Origin: Denitromonas halophila
GTDB lineage: Bacteria; Pseudomonadota; Gammaproteobacteria; Burkholderiales; Rhodocyclaceae
Assembly: GCF_007625155.1 (NCBI RefSeq)
Contig: NZ_VMNK01000006.1
Location: 310,001-374,000, forward strand
DNA: 64,000 nucleotides
Direction: 5' to 3'
The stretch's first letter is position 1. Each line of letters begins with the position of its first letter. Both the position numbers and the translations under genes were made by a program. This document shows, in pieces, positions 17,601 to 26,052 of the stretch. The notes beneath the pieces were generated by a model, which worked only from the letters and a program-made list of their open reading frames with translations, ran no database searches and was not told the DNA's origin.

Positions 17601-19202
17601 ATGAGCCCCCTCGCCATCCTGATGTCGGCGTTCATCTTGTCCATCGTCGGCCTCGGCTTCTTCATCTGGTCACAACGCGCCCACCTGACCGACCCCAGCA
17701 CCGAAGGCAGCGAGGTGATTTTCGCCGCCGGTGAAATCGGCACCCCCGAAGAACCCGCCGCCCCATCCGGCACCACTCGCCCAGCGGCCGATGCGGACGA
17801 TGCCGAGCTGGCCGCTCGCGCCCGGGCCGATGCCTCGACCGCCCCGCTGGTGTTCTTCTTCTACTGCTGCGCCTTCGTCTGGCTGCTGGTCGCCTCGGCC
17901 GCCGGCCTGACGGCGTCGATCAAACTGCATGCGCCCGACTGGCTGACGGCGGAAGCCTGGCTGAGCTTCGGGCGCATCCGCACGGTGCACCTGAACGCGG
18001 TGGCCTATGGCTGGGCGCCGATGGCCGGACTGGGCACCGCGCTGTTCGTGATCCCTCGCCTGCTCAAGACCGAGCTGGTCGGTGGCCGCTATGCCCTGCT
18101 CGGCGCCGCGCTGTGGAACGCCGCGCTGATCGCCGGCCTCGGCAGCCTGGCCTACGGCGTCAGCGACGGGCTCGAATGGCTGGAGATCCCCTGGCAGATC
18201 GACCTGCTGTTCGTCGCCGGCGGCGCGCTGATCGGCCTGCCGCTGATCCTCACCCTGCGCCGGCGCCAGGTAGCCCACCTGTATGTGTCGGTGTGGTATA
18301 TGGGCTGCGCGCTGTTCTGGTTCCCGGTGCTGTTCCTGGTAGCCAACTTCCCCGGCCTGCATCACGGCGTCGAGCAGGCGACCATGAACTGGTGGTTCGG
18401 CCACAACGTGCTGGGGCTGTTCTATACGCCGCTGGCACTGGCCTCAATCTATTACTTCCTGCCCAAGGTGATCGGCCGGCCGATCCAGTCCTACAACCTG
18501 TCGCTGCTCGGTTTCTGGGGGCTGGCCTTCTTCTACGGCCAGGTCGGCGGCCACCACCTGATCGGCGGGCCGGTGCCGGGCTGGATGGTCACCCTGTCGA
18601 TCGTCCAGAGCATGATGATGATCCTGCCGGTGGCCGCCTTCACCGCCAACCAGCATCTCACCCTCAAGGGCAATCTCGGCGCGCTGCGCCAGTCGCCGAC
18701 CCTGCGCTTCATGTGCCTGGGCGGGCTGATGTACACCGCCAGCTCGGTGCAGGGCTCCTTTGAGGCGCTGCGCAGCATGAACGCCATCACCCACTTCACC
18801 CACTACACCGTGGCGCACGCGCACCTCGGGCTGTACGGCTTCGTCAGCCTGGTGTTCTTCGGCGCCATGTATTTCGTGATCCCGCGCATCACCGGCCGCG
18901 ACTGGCCGTGGCCGCGCATGATCTCGGCCCACTTCTGGCTCGCCTCGACCGGCATCGCCATCTACTTCGTGTCGCTGACCATTGGCGGCTGGCTGCAGGG
19001 CCGCGCCATGCTCGACGAGAGCCGCGGCTTCATGGAATCGGTGCTGCTCACCCTGCCCTACCTGAAGGCACGCAGCGTGGGCGGCGCGATGATGGCGCTC
19101 GGCCATGTGGTCTTCGCTGCGCACTTCGTCCGCCTGCTGATCGCCCGGGGGGCGCGCCGGACGGCGGCCGGTCCGTTCGCCACCGCCGCGGAGGGCATCT
19201 GA
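17601..19202 (+). CDS. cbb3-type cytochrome oxidase subunit I (CcoN-like) with N-terminal extension
   Basis: 533 residues; the ATG at 17601 is chosen because the only longer reading starts inside the NsrR operator. Residues 1-75 form one extra membrane helix (LAILMSAFILSIVGLGFFIW) and an acidic/Ala-rich linker that resembles the small assembly protein CcoS. The rest is a 12-helix haem-copper oxidase core. All C-family ligands are visible: low-spin haem H130 (RTVHLNAV) and H408, CuB H268 (FGHN), H318 and H319 (GGHHL), high-spin haem H406, and the helix-7 tyrosine Y312 that crosslinks in cbb3 oxidases. The tyrosine argues for oxygen reduction and against a NorB-type NO reductase. It ends overlapping the next gene by 1 base. 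Confidence 0.9.
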   Translation: MSPLAILMSAFILSIVGLGFFIWSQRAHLTDPSTEGSEVIFAAGEIGTPEEPAAPSGTTRPAADADDAELAARARADASTAPLVFFFYCCAFVWLLVASAAGLTASIKLHAPDWLTAEAWLSFGRIRTVHLNAVAYGWAPMAGLGTALFVIPRLLKTELVGGRYALLGAALWNAALIAGLGSLAYGVSDGLEWLEIPWQIDLLFVAGGALIGLPLILTLRRRQVAHLYVSVWYMGCALFWFPVLFLVANFPGLHHGVEQATMNWWFGHNVLGLFYTPLALASIYYFLPKVIGRPIQSYNLSLLGFWGLAFFYGQVGGHHLIGGPVPGWMVTLSIVQSMMMILPVAAFTANQHLTLKGNLGALRQSPTLRFMCLGGLMYTASSVQGSFEALRSMNAITHFTHYTVAHAHLGLYGFVSLVFFGAMYFVIPRITGRDWPWPRMISAHFWLASTGIAIYFVSLTIGGWLQGRAMLDESRGFMESVLLTLPYLKARSVGGAMMALGHVVFAAHFVRLLIARGARRTAAGPFATAAEGI

Positions 19203-19786
19203 TGCACAGCGAAACCCGTCTCATCCTCGGCGGCCTGACCACGCTGGCCGTCGCCACCGCCGCGCTGGTCGTGCTGCCCTACATCACCATCGCTGATTCA
19301 GCCCCGGCGCCAGGTCTCAAGCCCTATACGCCAACCGAGCTGCGCGGCCGCGAGCAGTACATCCAGCACGGCTGCGTGTACTGCCACTCCCAGCAGCCGC
19401 GCGCCCGCGCCTTCGCGCCCGACGCCAAGCGCGGCTGGGGCCGGGCCACGGTGGCCGGCGACTATGCCTACGACGACCCACCGCTGCTGGGCACCATGCG
19501 CACCGGCCCCGACCTGATGAACATCGGCGCGCGCCGGCCCAGCGATCAGTGGCATCTGGGTCATCTGTTCCAGCCGCGCGCCTATGTGCCGGGCAGCATC
19601 ATGCCGGCCTACCCTTTCCTGTTCGACATGCGCGACAGCGCCGAGCCCGGAGAAACGGTGGTCGCCCTGCCGCCCGGCACCGTGCCCGAGGGCAAGGTGG
19701 TGGTCGCACGTCCGGCCGCGCTCGACCTCGTCGCCTACCTCAAATCGCTCGATCGCAGCTACCCGGCGCTCGCCGCCGACCAATGA
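19202..19786 (+). CDS. Membrane-anchored monohaem cytochrome c, CcoO-like
   Basis: 194 residues: an N-terminal membrane helix (about 7-28), then GLKPYTPTELRGREQYIQHGCVYCHSQQPR with the haem-binding CVYCH, a distal VAGDYAYDDPPLLGTMRTGPDLMNIG, and GSIMPAYPFLF carrying the likely axial methionine. These are the conserved blocks of CcoO/FixO, the subunit feeding electrons into CcoN. The ATG overlaps the stop of the CcoN-like gene (TGATG), as in ordinary ccoNO operons. The usual CcoO is slightly longer. Confidence 0.92.
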   Translation: MHSETRLILGGLTTLAVATAALVVLPYITIADSAPAPGLKPYTPTELRGREQYIQHGCVYCHSQQPRARAFAPDAKRGWGRATVAGDYAYDDPPLLGTMRTGPDLMNIGARRPSDQWHLGHLFQPRAYVPGSIMPAYPFLFDMRDSAEPGETVVALPPGTVPEGKVVVARPAALDLVAYLKSLDRSYPALAADQ

Positions 19787-19802
19787 CGGAACGCTCCCGG
19801 CC

Positions 19803-20396
19803 ATGAACACCCCCAAGGTCCTGCCGCAACAGCGGCGCGAAAACCCCGACCCCCAGGAGCGCAGCACCCCCGTGCCGCGCCTGGTGCTGCTGCTGGCCCT
19901 GGTGCTGGTCGCCTTCGGCATCGACTACATTTCGCATGCCGAGGTGAACAGCCCCGCCGGCTGGGGCGACGCGCGCACCCGCGCCGAGTTGATCGGCGAG
20001 CGCCCGGCCGCCGGACAGGGCGTCGACGGCGGCGCCATCTACGCGGCCATGTGCGCCGGCTGCCACCAGGCCACCGGCCAGGGTCTGCCCGGCGTCTTCC
20101 CGCCGCTGGCCGGCTCCGAGTGGGTGGTCGGCAAGGCCAGCACCGCGGCCGCCATCCTGCTACACGGCATTTCGGGGCCGATCCAGGTCAAGGGCCAGGA
20201 GTTCAACGGCACCATGCCAGCCTTTGCCGGCTCGCTCGGCGACGCCGAGATCGCCGCCGTGCTGAGCCATGTACGCAGCCAGTGGGGGAACAGCGCTGCG
20301 CCGATCCCCGCCGCGCTGGTGACCGAGACCCGTGCCCGTCATGCCGATCGCACAACGCCATTCAACGGCGGCGACGAACTGGCCAAGCTACCCTGA
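19803..20396 (+). CDS. Membrane-anchored monohaem cytochrome c (CcoP-like position)
   Basis: 197 residues: a basic N-terminus, one membrane helix (VPRLVLLLALVLVAFGIDYIS), and a class I cytochrome c domain with GGAIYAAMCAGCHQATGQGLPGVFPPLAGSEWV (haem motif CAGCH) and a C-terminal GTMPAFAG axial methionine block. It occupies the place of CcoP but has only one haem site instead of two, and there is no CcoQ. It is probably the electron entry point of this oxidase. Confidence 0.85.
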   Translation: MNTPKVLPQQRRENPDPQERSTPVPRLVLLLALVLVAFGIDYISHAEVNSPAGWGDARTRAELIGERPAAGQGVDGGAIYAAMCAGCHQATGQGLPGVFPPLAGSEWVVGKASTAAAILLHGISGPIQVKGQEFNGTMPAFAGSLGDAEIAAVLSHVRSQWGNSAAPIPAALVTETRARHADRTTPFNGGDELAKLP

Positions 20397-20403
20397 GCAC
20401 ACC

Positions 20404-20823
20404 ATGACTGACACCCATCCGCCCCTGACCCGCGCCCAACTGCATGATCTGGTGCACGCCTTTTATGCCGACGTGCGCGCCGACACCGCACTCGGCCCGG
20501 TCTTCGACGCCGCCATCGGCGAACACTGGGCGCACCATCTTGAACGCATGGTCGACTTCTGGAGCCATGTCATGCTCGACACCCGCGGCTTCAGCGGCAA
20601 TGTCTATGGCAAGCACATGGCGCTTGAGGGCGTCGAGCCGGCACATTTCGAGCGCTGGATGACGCACTGGCACCATCACACAGGCCACTTCGCACCGGAC
20701 GACCGCCAGCGCCTGCGCCAGGCGGCGCAGACCATCGGCCGCAGCCTGTTCCTCGGCTTCTTCAACCGCTCGGCCAAGTTCATCAACGGTGACGATGGCC
20801 GCGTGGTGGTCGCCACCTCATGA
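20404..20823 (+). CDS. Group III truncated haemoglobin
   Basis: 139 residues. VHAFYADVRADTALGPVFDAAIG is the characteristic N-terminal block of group III (P-type) truncated haemoglobins. The following HLERMVDFWSHVMLDTRGFSGNVYGKHMAL and HFERWMTHWHHHTGHF contain the proximal histidine region. Members bind O2 and NO and are linked to nitrosative or microaerobic physiology. It is the fourth gene of the oxidase operon and overlaps the next gene by 4 bases (ATGA). Confidence 0.9.
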   Translation: MTDTHPPLTRAQLHDLVHAFYADVRADTALGPVFDAAIGEHWAHHLERMVDFWSHVMLDTRGFSGNVYGKHMALEGVEPAHFERWMTHWHHHTGHFAPDDRQRLRQAAQTIGRSLFLGFFNRSAKFINGDDGRVVVATS

Positions 20824-21458
20824 GCCAGCGTCCGCTGGCGCTGACCTTGTTTGCGGTAACCGCGTTGTCGCTGGCGCTGGTCGCCCTGAGCGCCCAGCTG
20901 ACCAACGGCTTCACCCGCTGGACCTTCGAAGCCCTGCGCCGCGACGCCGCCACCACCGGTCGTCTGAGCGCCCCAGCCGTGCCGCTGCGCACCGCGAACG
21001 GTGTGACAGGCACGCCCTGGCCGAACGACACCCACACGGTGTATCTGGTCGACTTCATCTACACCCAGTGCCCAACCATCTGCCAGGCACTCGGCGGCGA
21101 ATACACCCGCCTGCAACGCCAGCTGCGCGCACGCTTCGGCGCGCACAGCCCGGTGCGCCTGGTGTCGGTGGCCTTCGACCGCGAACATGACACCCCGACC
21201 GAACTTCAGGCCTATGCCCGACGCCACCGCGCCGATGACGCGCTGTGGCTGATCGGCACGCCCGCCAGCGCGCAGGCGGCCGACGTGCTGCTGCAGGCGC
21301 TCGGCGTGGTGGCGGTGCCGGACGGCCTCGGCGGCTTCGTGCACAACGGCGCCATCCACCTCATCGACAGCCACGGCACGGTGCGCGGCATTTACGATCT
21401 CGACCAGTGGCCGCAGGCGCTCGAACGGGCGCTGCAACTGACAGGCACGCCGACATGA
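20820..21458 (+). CDS. SCO1/SenC/PrrC family copper chaperone
   Basis: 212 residues: an N-terminal membrane anchor (about 5-27), then a thioredoxin-like domain with VYLVDFIYTQCPTICQALGGEYTRLQ (CPTIC copper-binding pair) and a distal histidine in GFVHNGAIHLIDSHG. SCO proteins deliver copper to the active site of haem-copper oxidases, which fits a partner role for the CcoN-like subunit. It is translationally coupled to the genes on both sides. Confidence 0.92.
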   Translation: MSQRPLALTLFAVTALSLALVALSAQLTNGFTRWTFEALRRDAATTGRLSAPAVPLRTANGVTGTPWPNDTHTVYLVDFIYTQCPTICQALGGEYTRLQRQLRARFGAHSPVRLVSVAFDREHDTPTELQAYARRHRADDALWLIGTPASAQAADVLLQALGVVAVPDGLGGFVHNGAIHLIDSHGTVRGIYDLDQWPQALERALQLTGTPT

Positions 21459-22048
21459 GGCGCCGCCTGCCCTGGGCGCTGGCCGCACTGCCGATGCTGT
21501 TGTGGATTGCCCCGCTGCGCCACCTGCTCGAGAGCCGCATGCTGCCGCACATGCTGATCGAGCTGCCGCTGCTGTTCGTCGCCGGCTGGGCGTTGGCCCG
21601 GGCGCTCGGCCCGCGCGCGCGCCTGCCGGTAGTCATCGACGCGCACGGCCTGCTCGGGCTCACCTGGGTGAGCGCGGTGTCGGCACTGTGGATGATTCCG
21701 TCAATGCTCGATCTGAGTCTGCTCGATATCCGTCTGCAATGGGCCAAGTACCTGGCCTGGCTACTGGCCGGTGTCGCTGCACGGGGCAGCCTGCCACGCG
21801 CCGGCGCGGTGGTCGGCGTGTTCTTTCTGGGTAACATCGCCTGGATGCTGGCCACCGCGGGGCTGTTGTTTCAGGAAGCACCCCAGCGCCTGTGCGTAAG
21901 TTATCTGCTCGACGAGCAGATCGTCACCGGCCAGGGACTGATCTTTTTCGCTGTGCTGATCGGTGCGTTGGCGGTGCGCCGTCTGCTGAGGCCGATCAGC
22001 CCGGCGAACGCTTGCCGCGCGTTGCCGGCGCCGGCGTCAGCGGAATAA
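21455..22048 (+). CDS. Multi-pass membrane protein, possibly CtaG-like assembly factor
   Basis: 197 residues with about five or six predicted membrane helices. RHLLESRMLPHMLIELPLLFVAGWALA near residue 20-50 recalls the His-containing helix of caa3-type CtaG copper-assembly proteins, but the match is short and I do not claim the family. The ATG overlaps the SCO stop (ATGA), so it is the last gene of the oxidase operon. Its final 53 bases overlap the end of the convergent nsrR gene. Confidence 0.6.
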   Translation: MRRRLPWALAALPMLLWIAPLRHLLESRMLPHMLIELPLLFVAGWALARALGPRARLPVVIDAHGLLGLTWVSAVSALWMIPSMLDLSLLDIRLQWAKYLAWLLAGVAARGSLPRAGAVVGVFFLGNIAWMLATAGLLFQEAPQRLCVSYLLDEQIVTGQGLIFFAVLIGALAVRRLLRPISPANACRALPAPASAE

Positions 22049-22505
22049 TCCGCCGCGGCACGGCGGCGATGCCGAGCAGTTCGGAGGCCACGCTCGGCGC
22101 AGACACCGCGTCACGCAGCGTCATGCGATCGAGCTCGAGCATGAAGGCGTCAAGCGCGCGACGCAGCCCGCGGGTGAGGTTGCAGGCCGGAGAAATCACA
22201 CAACAGTGTTCCTTGCCCGGCTCGAAGCACTCCACCAGCACAAAATCGTTTTCCGCCAATCGCACCACCATGCCCACCGAGATGGTCGACGGATCGCGCG
22301 CCAGGCGCACACCGCCGTTGCGTCCGCGCACGGTGTCGAGCAAGCCCGCGCCGGCCATCTGGTGAACAATCTTCATCAGATGGTTGCGCGAAATGTCGTA
22401 CGCCGTGGCGATATCCTCGATGGTCGCCAGCTCGCCGCTTTCGTAGCGGAGGCTGAGATACATGAGAACGCGCAAGGTGTAATCGGTATAGGCGGTCAGT
22501 CGCAT
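21996..22505 (-). CDS. nsrR: Rrf2-family NO-sensing repressor NsrR
   Basis: 169 residues from MRLTAYTDYTLRVLMYLSL. Winged-helix DNA-binding region: IEDIATAYDISRNHLMKIVHQMAGAGLLDTVRGRNGGVRLA. The Fe-S ligands are C93, C101 or C102, and C108 in ECFEPGKEHCCVISPACNL, closely matching the NsrR cysteine triad. The 4Fe-4S or 2Fe-2S cluster is destroyed by NO, releasing repression. An NsrR-type operator at 17382-17404 precedes the oxidase cluster that converges on this gene, so local control is likely. Confidence 0.93.
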   Translation of the reverse strand: MRLTAYTDYTLRVLMYLSLRYESGELATIEDIATAYDISRNHLMKIVHQMAGAGLLDTVRGRNGGVRLARDPSTISVGMVVRLAENDFVLVECFEPGKEHCCVISPACNLTRGLRRALDAFMLELDRMTLRDAVSAPSVASELLGIAAVPRRIIPLTPAPATRGKRSPG

Positions 22506-22644
22506 CGGCAGCGCACGGGAGTCAAGGCAGCCCGAGCATAGTCGCTTGCCCGGTGGCGGGCAATTGCCGACACCGTGGCCGGATCGGCCGGCTACGCCAA
22601 AATACGCATGTTGACCGGCTCGCTCGACCGGTATCCTATGCAGC

Positions 22645-25600
22645 GTGCCGAACACGACCCCACCCCTTTCACCGCCTCGGTCCGGCGATGCCCGCGCCGC
22701 GCCGGCGCAGCGCGTCATCAAGGTGCGGCGCGACTACAACAGCTGGGTGGCGCGCGAGAGTCTTGAAGACTACGCACTGCGCTTCACGCCGCACAGCTTC
22801 CGAAAGTGGTCGGAAATGCGGGTGGCCAACACGGCTTTCGGCGCCTCGGCCTTTCTGGTGCTGGAGGCGGTGGGCGGCGCGCTGCTGCTGAGCTACGGTT
22901 TCTGGAACGCGTTCTGGGCAATCCTCGCCACCGGGCTGATCATCTTCCTCGCCGGCGTGCCGATCAGCCAGTACGCCGCGCGCTATGGGCTGGACATGGA
23001 TCTGCTCACCCGCGGCGCCGGCTTCGGCTACCTGGGCTCGACCATCACCTCGCTGATCTACGCCAGCTTCACCTTCATCTTCTTCGCCCTCGAGGCGGCG
23101 ATCATGGCCTATGCGCTGGAGCTGGCGCTCGACATCCCGCCGGCCTGGGGCTATCTGATCTGCGCGCTGGTGGTGATTCCGCTGGTGACCCACGGCGTGA
23201 CCGTGATCAGCTGGTTGCAGGTGCTCACCCAGCCGCTGTGGATCGTGCTGCTGGTGGTGCCCTTCGTCTATGTGCTGCGAGAGAACCCCGGCGTGCTGGG
23301 CGGGCTGGTCGCCTACCCCGGCTCGGATGGCAGTCACGGCCGCTTCGATCTGCTCGGCTTCGGTGCGGCGCTGACCGTCGGTATCGCGCTGATCACCCAG
23401 ATGGGCGAGCAAGTGGATTACCTGCGCTTCATGCCCGAGCGCACCGCGCGCAACCGACGCCGGTGGACGCTGGCGGTACTCATCGGCGGACCGGGCTGGG
23501 TGGTGCCGGGCGTGCTCAAGATGCTTGGCGGCGCGATGCTGGCCTATCTGGCGATCAGCCACGCCGTGCCGCCGGAGCGGGCGCTCGATCCCAACCAGAT
23601 GTATCTGGTGGCCTACGAATACGTGTTTTCCGACCACCGCTGGGCGGTTTTCGCCACCTTGCTGCTGGTGGTGGTGTCACAGCTCAAGATCAACGTCACC
23701 AATGCCTACGCCGGCTCGCTGGCATGGTCGAACTTCTTCGCGCGGCTCACCCACAGCCATCCGGGTCGGGTGGTGTGGGTGGTGTTCAACACCGGCATCG
23801 CGCTAGCGCTGATGGAGCTGGATGTGTTTCAGGCGCTGGGCCGGGTGCTCGGGCTGTATTCGAACATCGCCATCTCCTGGCTGATGGTGGTGGTGGCCGA
23901 TCTGGTCATCAACAAGCCGTTGGGGCTGTCGCCGCCGGGCATCGAGTTCAAGCGCGCCCATCTGTACGACATCAATCCGGTCGGCGTGGGCGCCATGCTG
24001 CTGGCTTCGGCGTTGTCGGTGGCGGCCTATTTCGGCCTGTTCGGCGCGGGCGCGCAGGCCTTCTCGGCACTGATCGCGCTGGTCACCGCGCTGATCGCCT
24101 CGCCGCTGATCGCCTGGGCCACCGGCGGGCGCTACTACATCGCCCGCACGCCCGACAGCTTTGACGCGCACACCTGCCGCTGCGTGATCTGCGAGCGCGA
24201 GTATGAAGCCGACGACATCTCGCGCTGCCCGGCCTACGGCGGCCCGATCTGCTCGCTGTGCTGCTCGCTCGATGCGCGCTGCCACGACCAGTGCAAGCCC
24301 CACGCCCGCCTGTCGGCGCAGTGGACCGCCGCCATGCAGCGCCTGCTGCCCGAGCGCCTGTGGCCCTACCTCGACAGCGGCCTCGGCCACTACCTGATGC
24401 TGATGGCGGTGATCCTGCCTTTCCTCGCCCTGCTGCTGGGCATGCTCTACTACCAGGAGCTGCGGGGGCCGGGCGAGGCGGCGGCCGCGGTCGGCCCGGC
24501 GCTGGGCGCGGCGCTGCTCAAAGTGTTTGCCGCGCTGGTGCTGGTCAGCGCCGTGGTGGCCTGGTGGCTGGTGCTGACGCACAAGAGCCGGCAGGTGGCG
24601 CAAGAAGAATCCAACCGCCAGACCGCCCTGCTAATGCAGGAGATCGAAGACCACCGCCGCACCGACGACGCGCTGCAGCAGGCCAAGCAGCTGGCTGAAC
24701 TGGCCAACCAGGCCAAGAGCCGCTACATCACCGCCATCAGCCATGAGCTGCGCACCCCGCTCAACTCCATCCTCGGCTATGCGCAGATCCTCGACGGCGA
24801 CGAGGCCATTCCACCGCAACGGCGACAGGCGATCAGCGTCATCCGCCGGAGCGGCGACCACCTGCTGTCGCTGATCGAAGGCACGCTCGACATCGCCCGC
24901 ATCGAGGGCGGCAAGCTCACGCTGGAGCCGCAGCCCATCGACTTCCCCGCCTTCGTGCACCAGATCGTGCGCATGTTCGAGCTGCAGGCCACCCGCAAGG
25001 ACCTGAGCTTCGACTACCAGCCGCAGGGCAACTTGCCCGCCGTGGTGCGCGCCGACGAGAAGCGCCTGCGCCAGATCCTCATCAACCTGCTCGGCAACGC
25101 GGTGAAATTCACCGATCGCGGCGGCGTGCGCTTTGGCGTTCACTACGCGCGCGAGATGGGCACCTTCACCATTGAAGACACCGGCCCCGGCATCGCCGAG
25201 GCGGACATCGAGCGCGTGTTCGAGCCCTTCGGCCGCGGCAACACCGCCAGCAAGGCCGGCGGCGCCGGGCTGGGGCTGACCATCAGCCGCATGTTTGCCG
25301 ACGTGATGGGCGGCGAGCTCAAGCTCGATCGCAGCCTTGCCAGCGGCACCCGCTTCATCGTGCGGCTGTTCCTGCCGCAGATGCACGGCGCCCAGGCGGC
25401 CATGCCGCAGCCACCGCGCCAGCGCACCGGCTACGAAGGCCCGCGCAAACGCATCCTGATCGTGGACAACGAGCGCGACGACCGCGAAATGCTCGCCGGC
25501 ATCCTCGAGTTTCTCGGCTTCAAGGTCACCCAGGCCGCCTCCGGGCTGGAGTGCCTCAAGCTGCTCGAAGCCTTCCAACCCGACCTCATCTTCATGGACC

Positions 25601-26052
25601 TGGCCATGCCCGGCATCGACGGCTGGGAGACTATCCGCCGAATTCGGCAGGGCAAGGCGCACACGGTGAACATTGCCGTGCTCTCGGCCAACGCCTTCGA
25701 CAAGGGCCTGGACAACGACGTCGACCTGCCGCCCGAGGACTTCATCCTCAAGCCCTTCAAGATGGACGCCTTGCTCGACTGGATCGGCCAACGGCTGGCA
25801 TTGAGCTGGACCTACAAGACCGAGGTCGCGCCGCCCACCCCGGGCATCCTCGTCATGCCGCCCGACGATGCACTCGATGCGCTCGCCGACGCGGTCGAGA
25901 TGGGCTATGTGCGCGGCATCCTCGCCCAGCTCGATGCCATCGACGCGCTCGACGCGCGCTACGCCCCGTTTGCCGAGCGCATCCGCCAGATGGCCACCGC
26001 CTTTGAATTCGATGCCATCATGCATCTCATTTCGCAGGACGCCGATGTCTGA
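22645..26052 (+). CDS. NCS1-permease-like / Cys-rich / hybrid histidine kinase fusion
   Basis: 1135 residues from a GTG. Residues 30-500 are an NCS1 nucleobase/allantoin permease-like domain with about 12 helices. It is followed by nine cysteines in 40 residues (C511-C550, with CRCVIC, CSLCC and CHDQC), two more membrane helices (about 570-660), a coiled linker (RQTALLMQEIEDHRRTDDALQQAKQLAELANQ), a HisKA domain with H700 in SHELRTPLNSILG, a HATPase (NLLGNAVKF, DTGPGIA, GAGLGLTIS), a receiver (LIFMDLAMPG, D985) and a 100-residue C-terminal tail. The design parallels CbrA/CrbS-type kinases, which use an SSS transporter as sensor. It lies upstream of the urea operon and overlaps its response regulator by 8 bases. 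Confidence 0.9.
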   Translation: MPNTTPPLSPPRSGDARAAPAQRVIKVRRDYNSWVARESLEDYALRFTPHSFRKWSEMRVANTAFGASAFLVLEAVGGALLLSYGFWNAFWAILATGLIIFLAGVPISQYAARYGLDMDLLTRGAGFGYLGSTITSLIYASFTFIFFALEAAIMAYALELALDIPPAWGYLICALVVIPLVTHGVTVISWLQVLTQPLWIVLLVVPFVYVLRENPGVLGGLVAYPGSDGSHGRFDLLGFGAALTVGIALITQMGEQVDYLRFMPERTARNRRRWTLAVLIGGPGWVVPGVLKMLGGAMLAYLAISHAVPPERALDPNQMYLVAYEYVFSDHRWAVFATLLLVVVSQLKINVTNAYAGSLAWSNFFARLTHSHPGRVVWVVFNTGIALALMELDVFQALGRVLGLYSNIAISWLMVVVADLVINKPLGLSPPGIEFKRAHLYDINPVGVGAMLLASALSVAAYFGLFGAGAQAFSALIALVTALIASPLIAWATGGRYYIARTPDSFDAHTCRCVICEREYEADDISRCPAYGGPICSLCCSLDARCHDQCKPHARLSAQWTAAMQRLLPERLWPYLDSGLGHYLMLMAVILPFLALLLGMLYYQELRGPGEAAAAVGPALGAALLKVFAALVLVSAVVAWWLVLTHKSRQVAQEESNRQTALLMQEIEDHRRTDDALQQAKQLAELANQAKSRYITAISHELRTPLNSILGYAQILDGDEAIPPQRRQAISVIRRSGDHLLSLIEGTLDIARIEGGKLTLEPQPIDFPAFVHQIVRMFELQATRKDLSFDYQPQGNLPAVVRADEKRLRQILINLLGNAVKFTDRGGVRFGVHYAREMGTFTIEDTGPGIAEADIERVFEPFGRGNTASKAGGAGLGLTISRMFADVMGGELKLDRSLASGTRFIVRLFLPQMHGAQAAMPQPPRQRTGYEGPRKRILIVDNERDDREMLAGILEFLGFKVTQAASGLECLKLLEAFQPDLIFMDLAMPGIDGWETIRRIRQGKAHTVNIAVLSANAFDKGLDNDVDLPPEDFILKPFKMDALLDWIGQRLALSWTYKTEVAPPTPGILVMPPDDALDALADAVEMGYVRGILAQLDAIDALDARYAPFAERIRQMATAFEFDAIMHLISQDADV

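Noticed and set aside
17601-19202. CcoN-like gene as a NorB-type nitric oxide reductase
   Set aside because: The helix-7 tyrosine (Y312) and the C-type histidine set are intact, and the neighbouring cytochrome is CcoO-like, not NorC.
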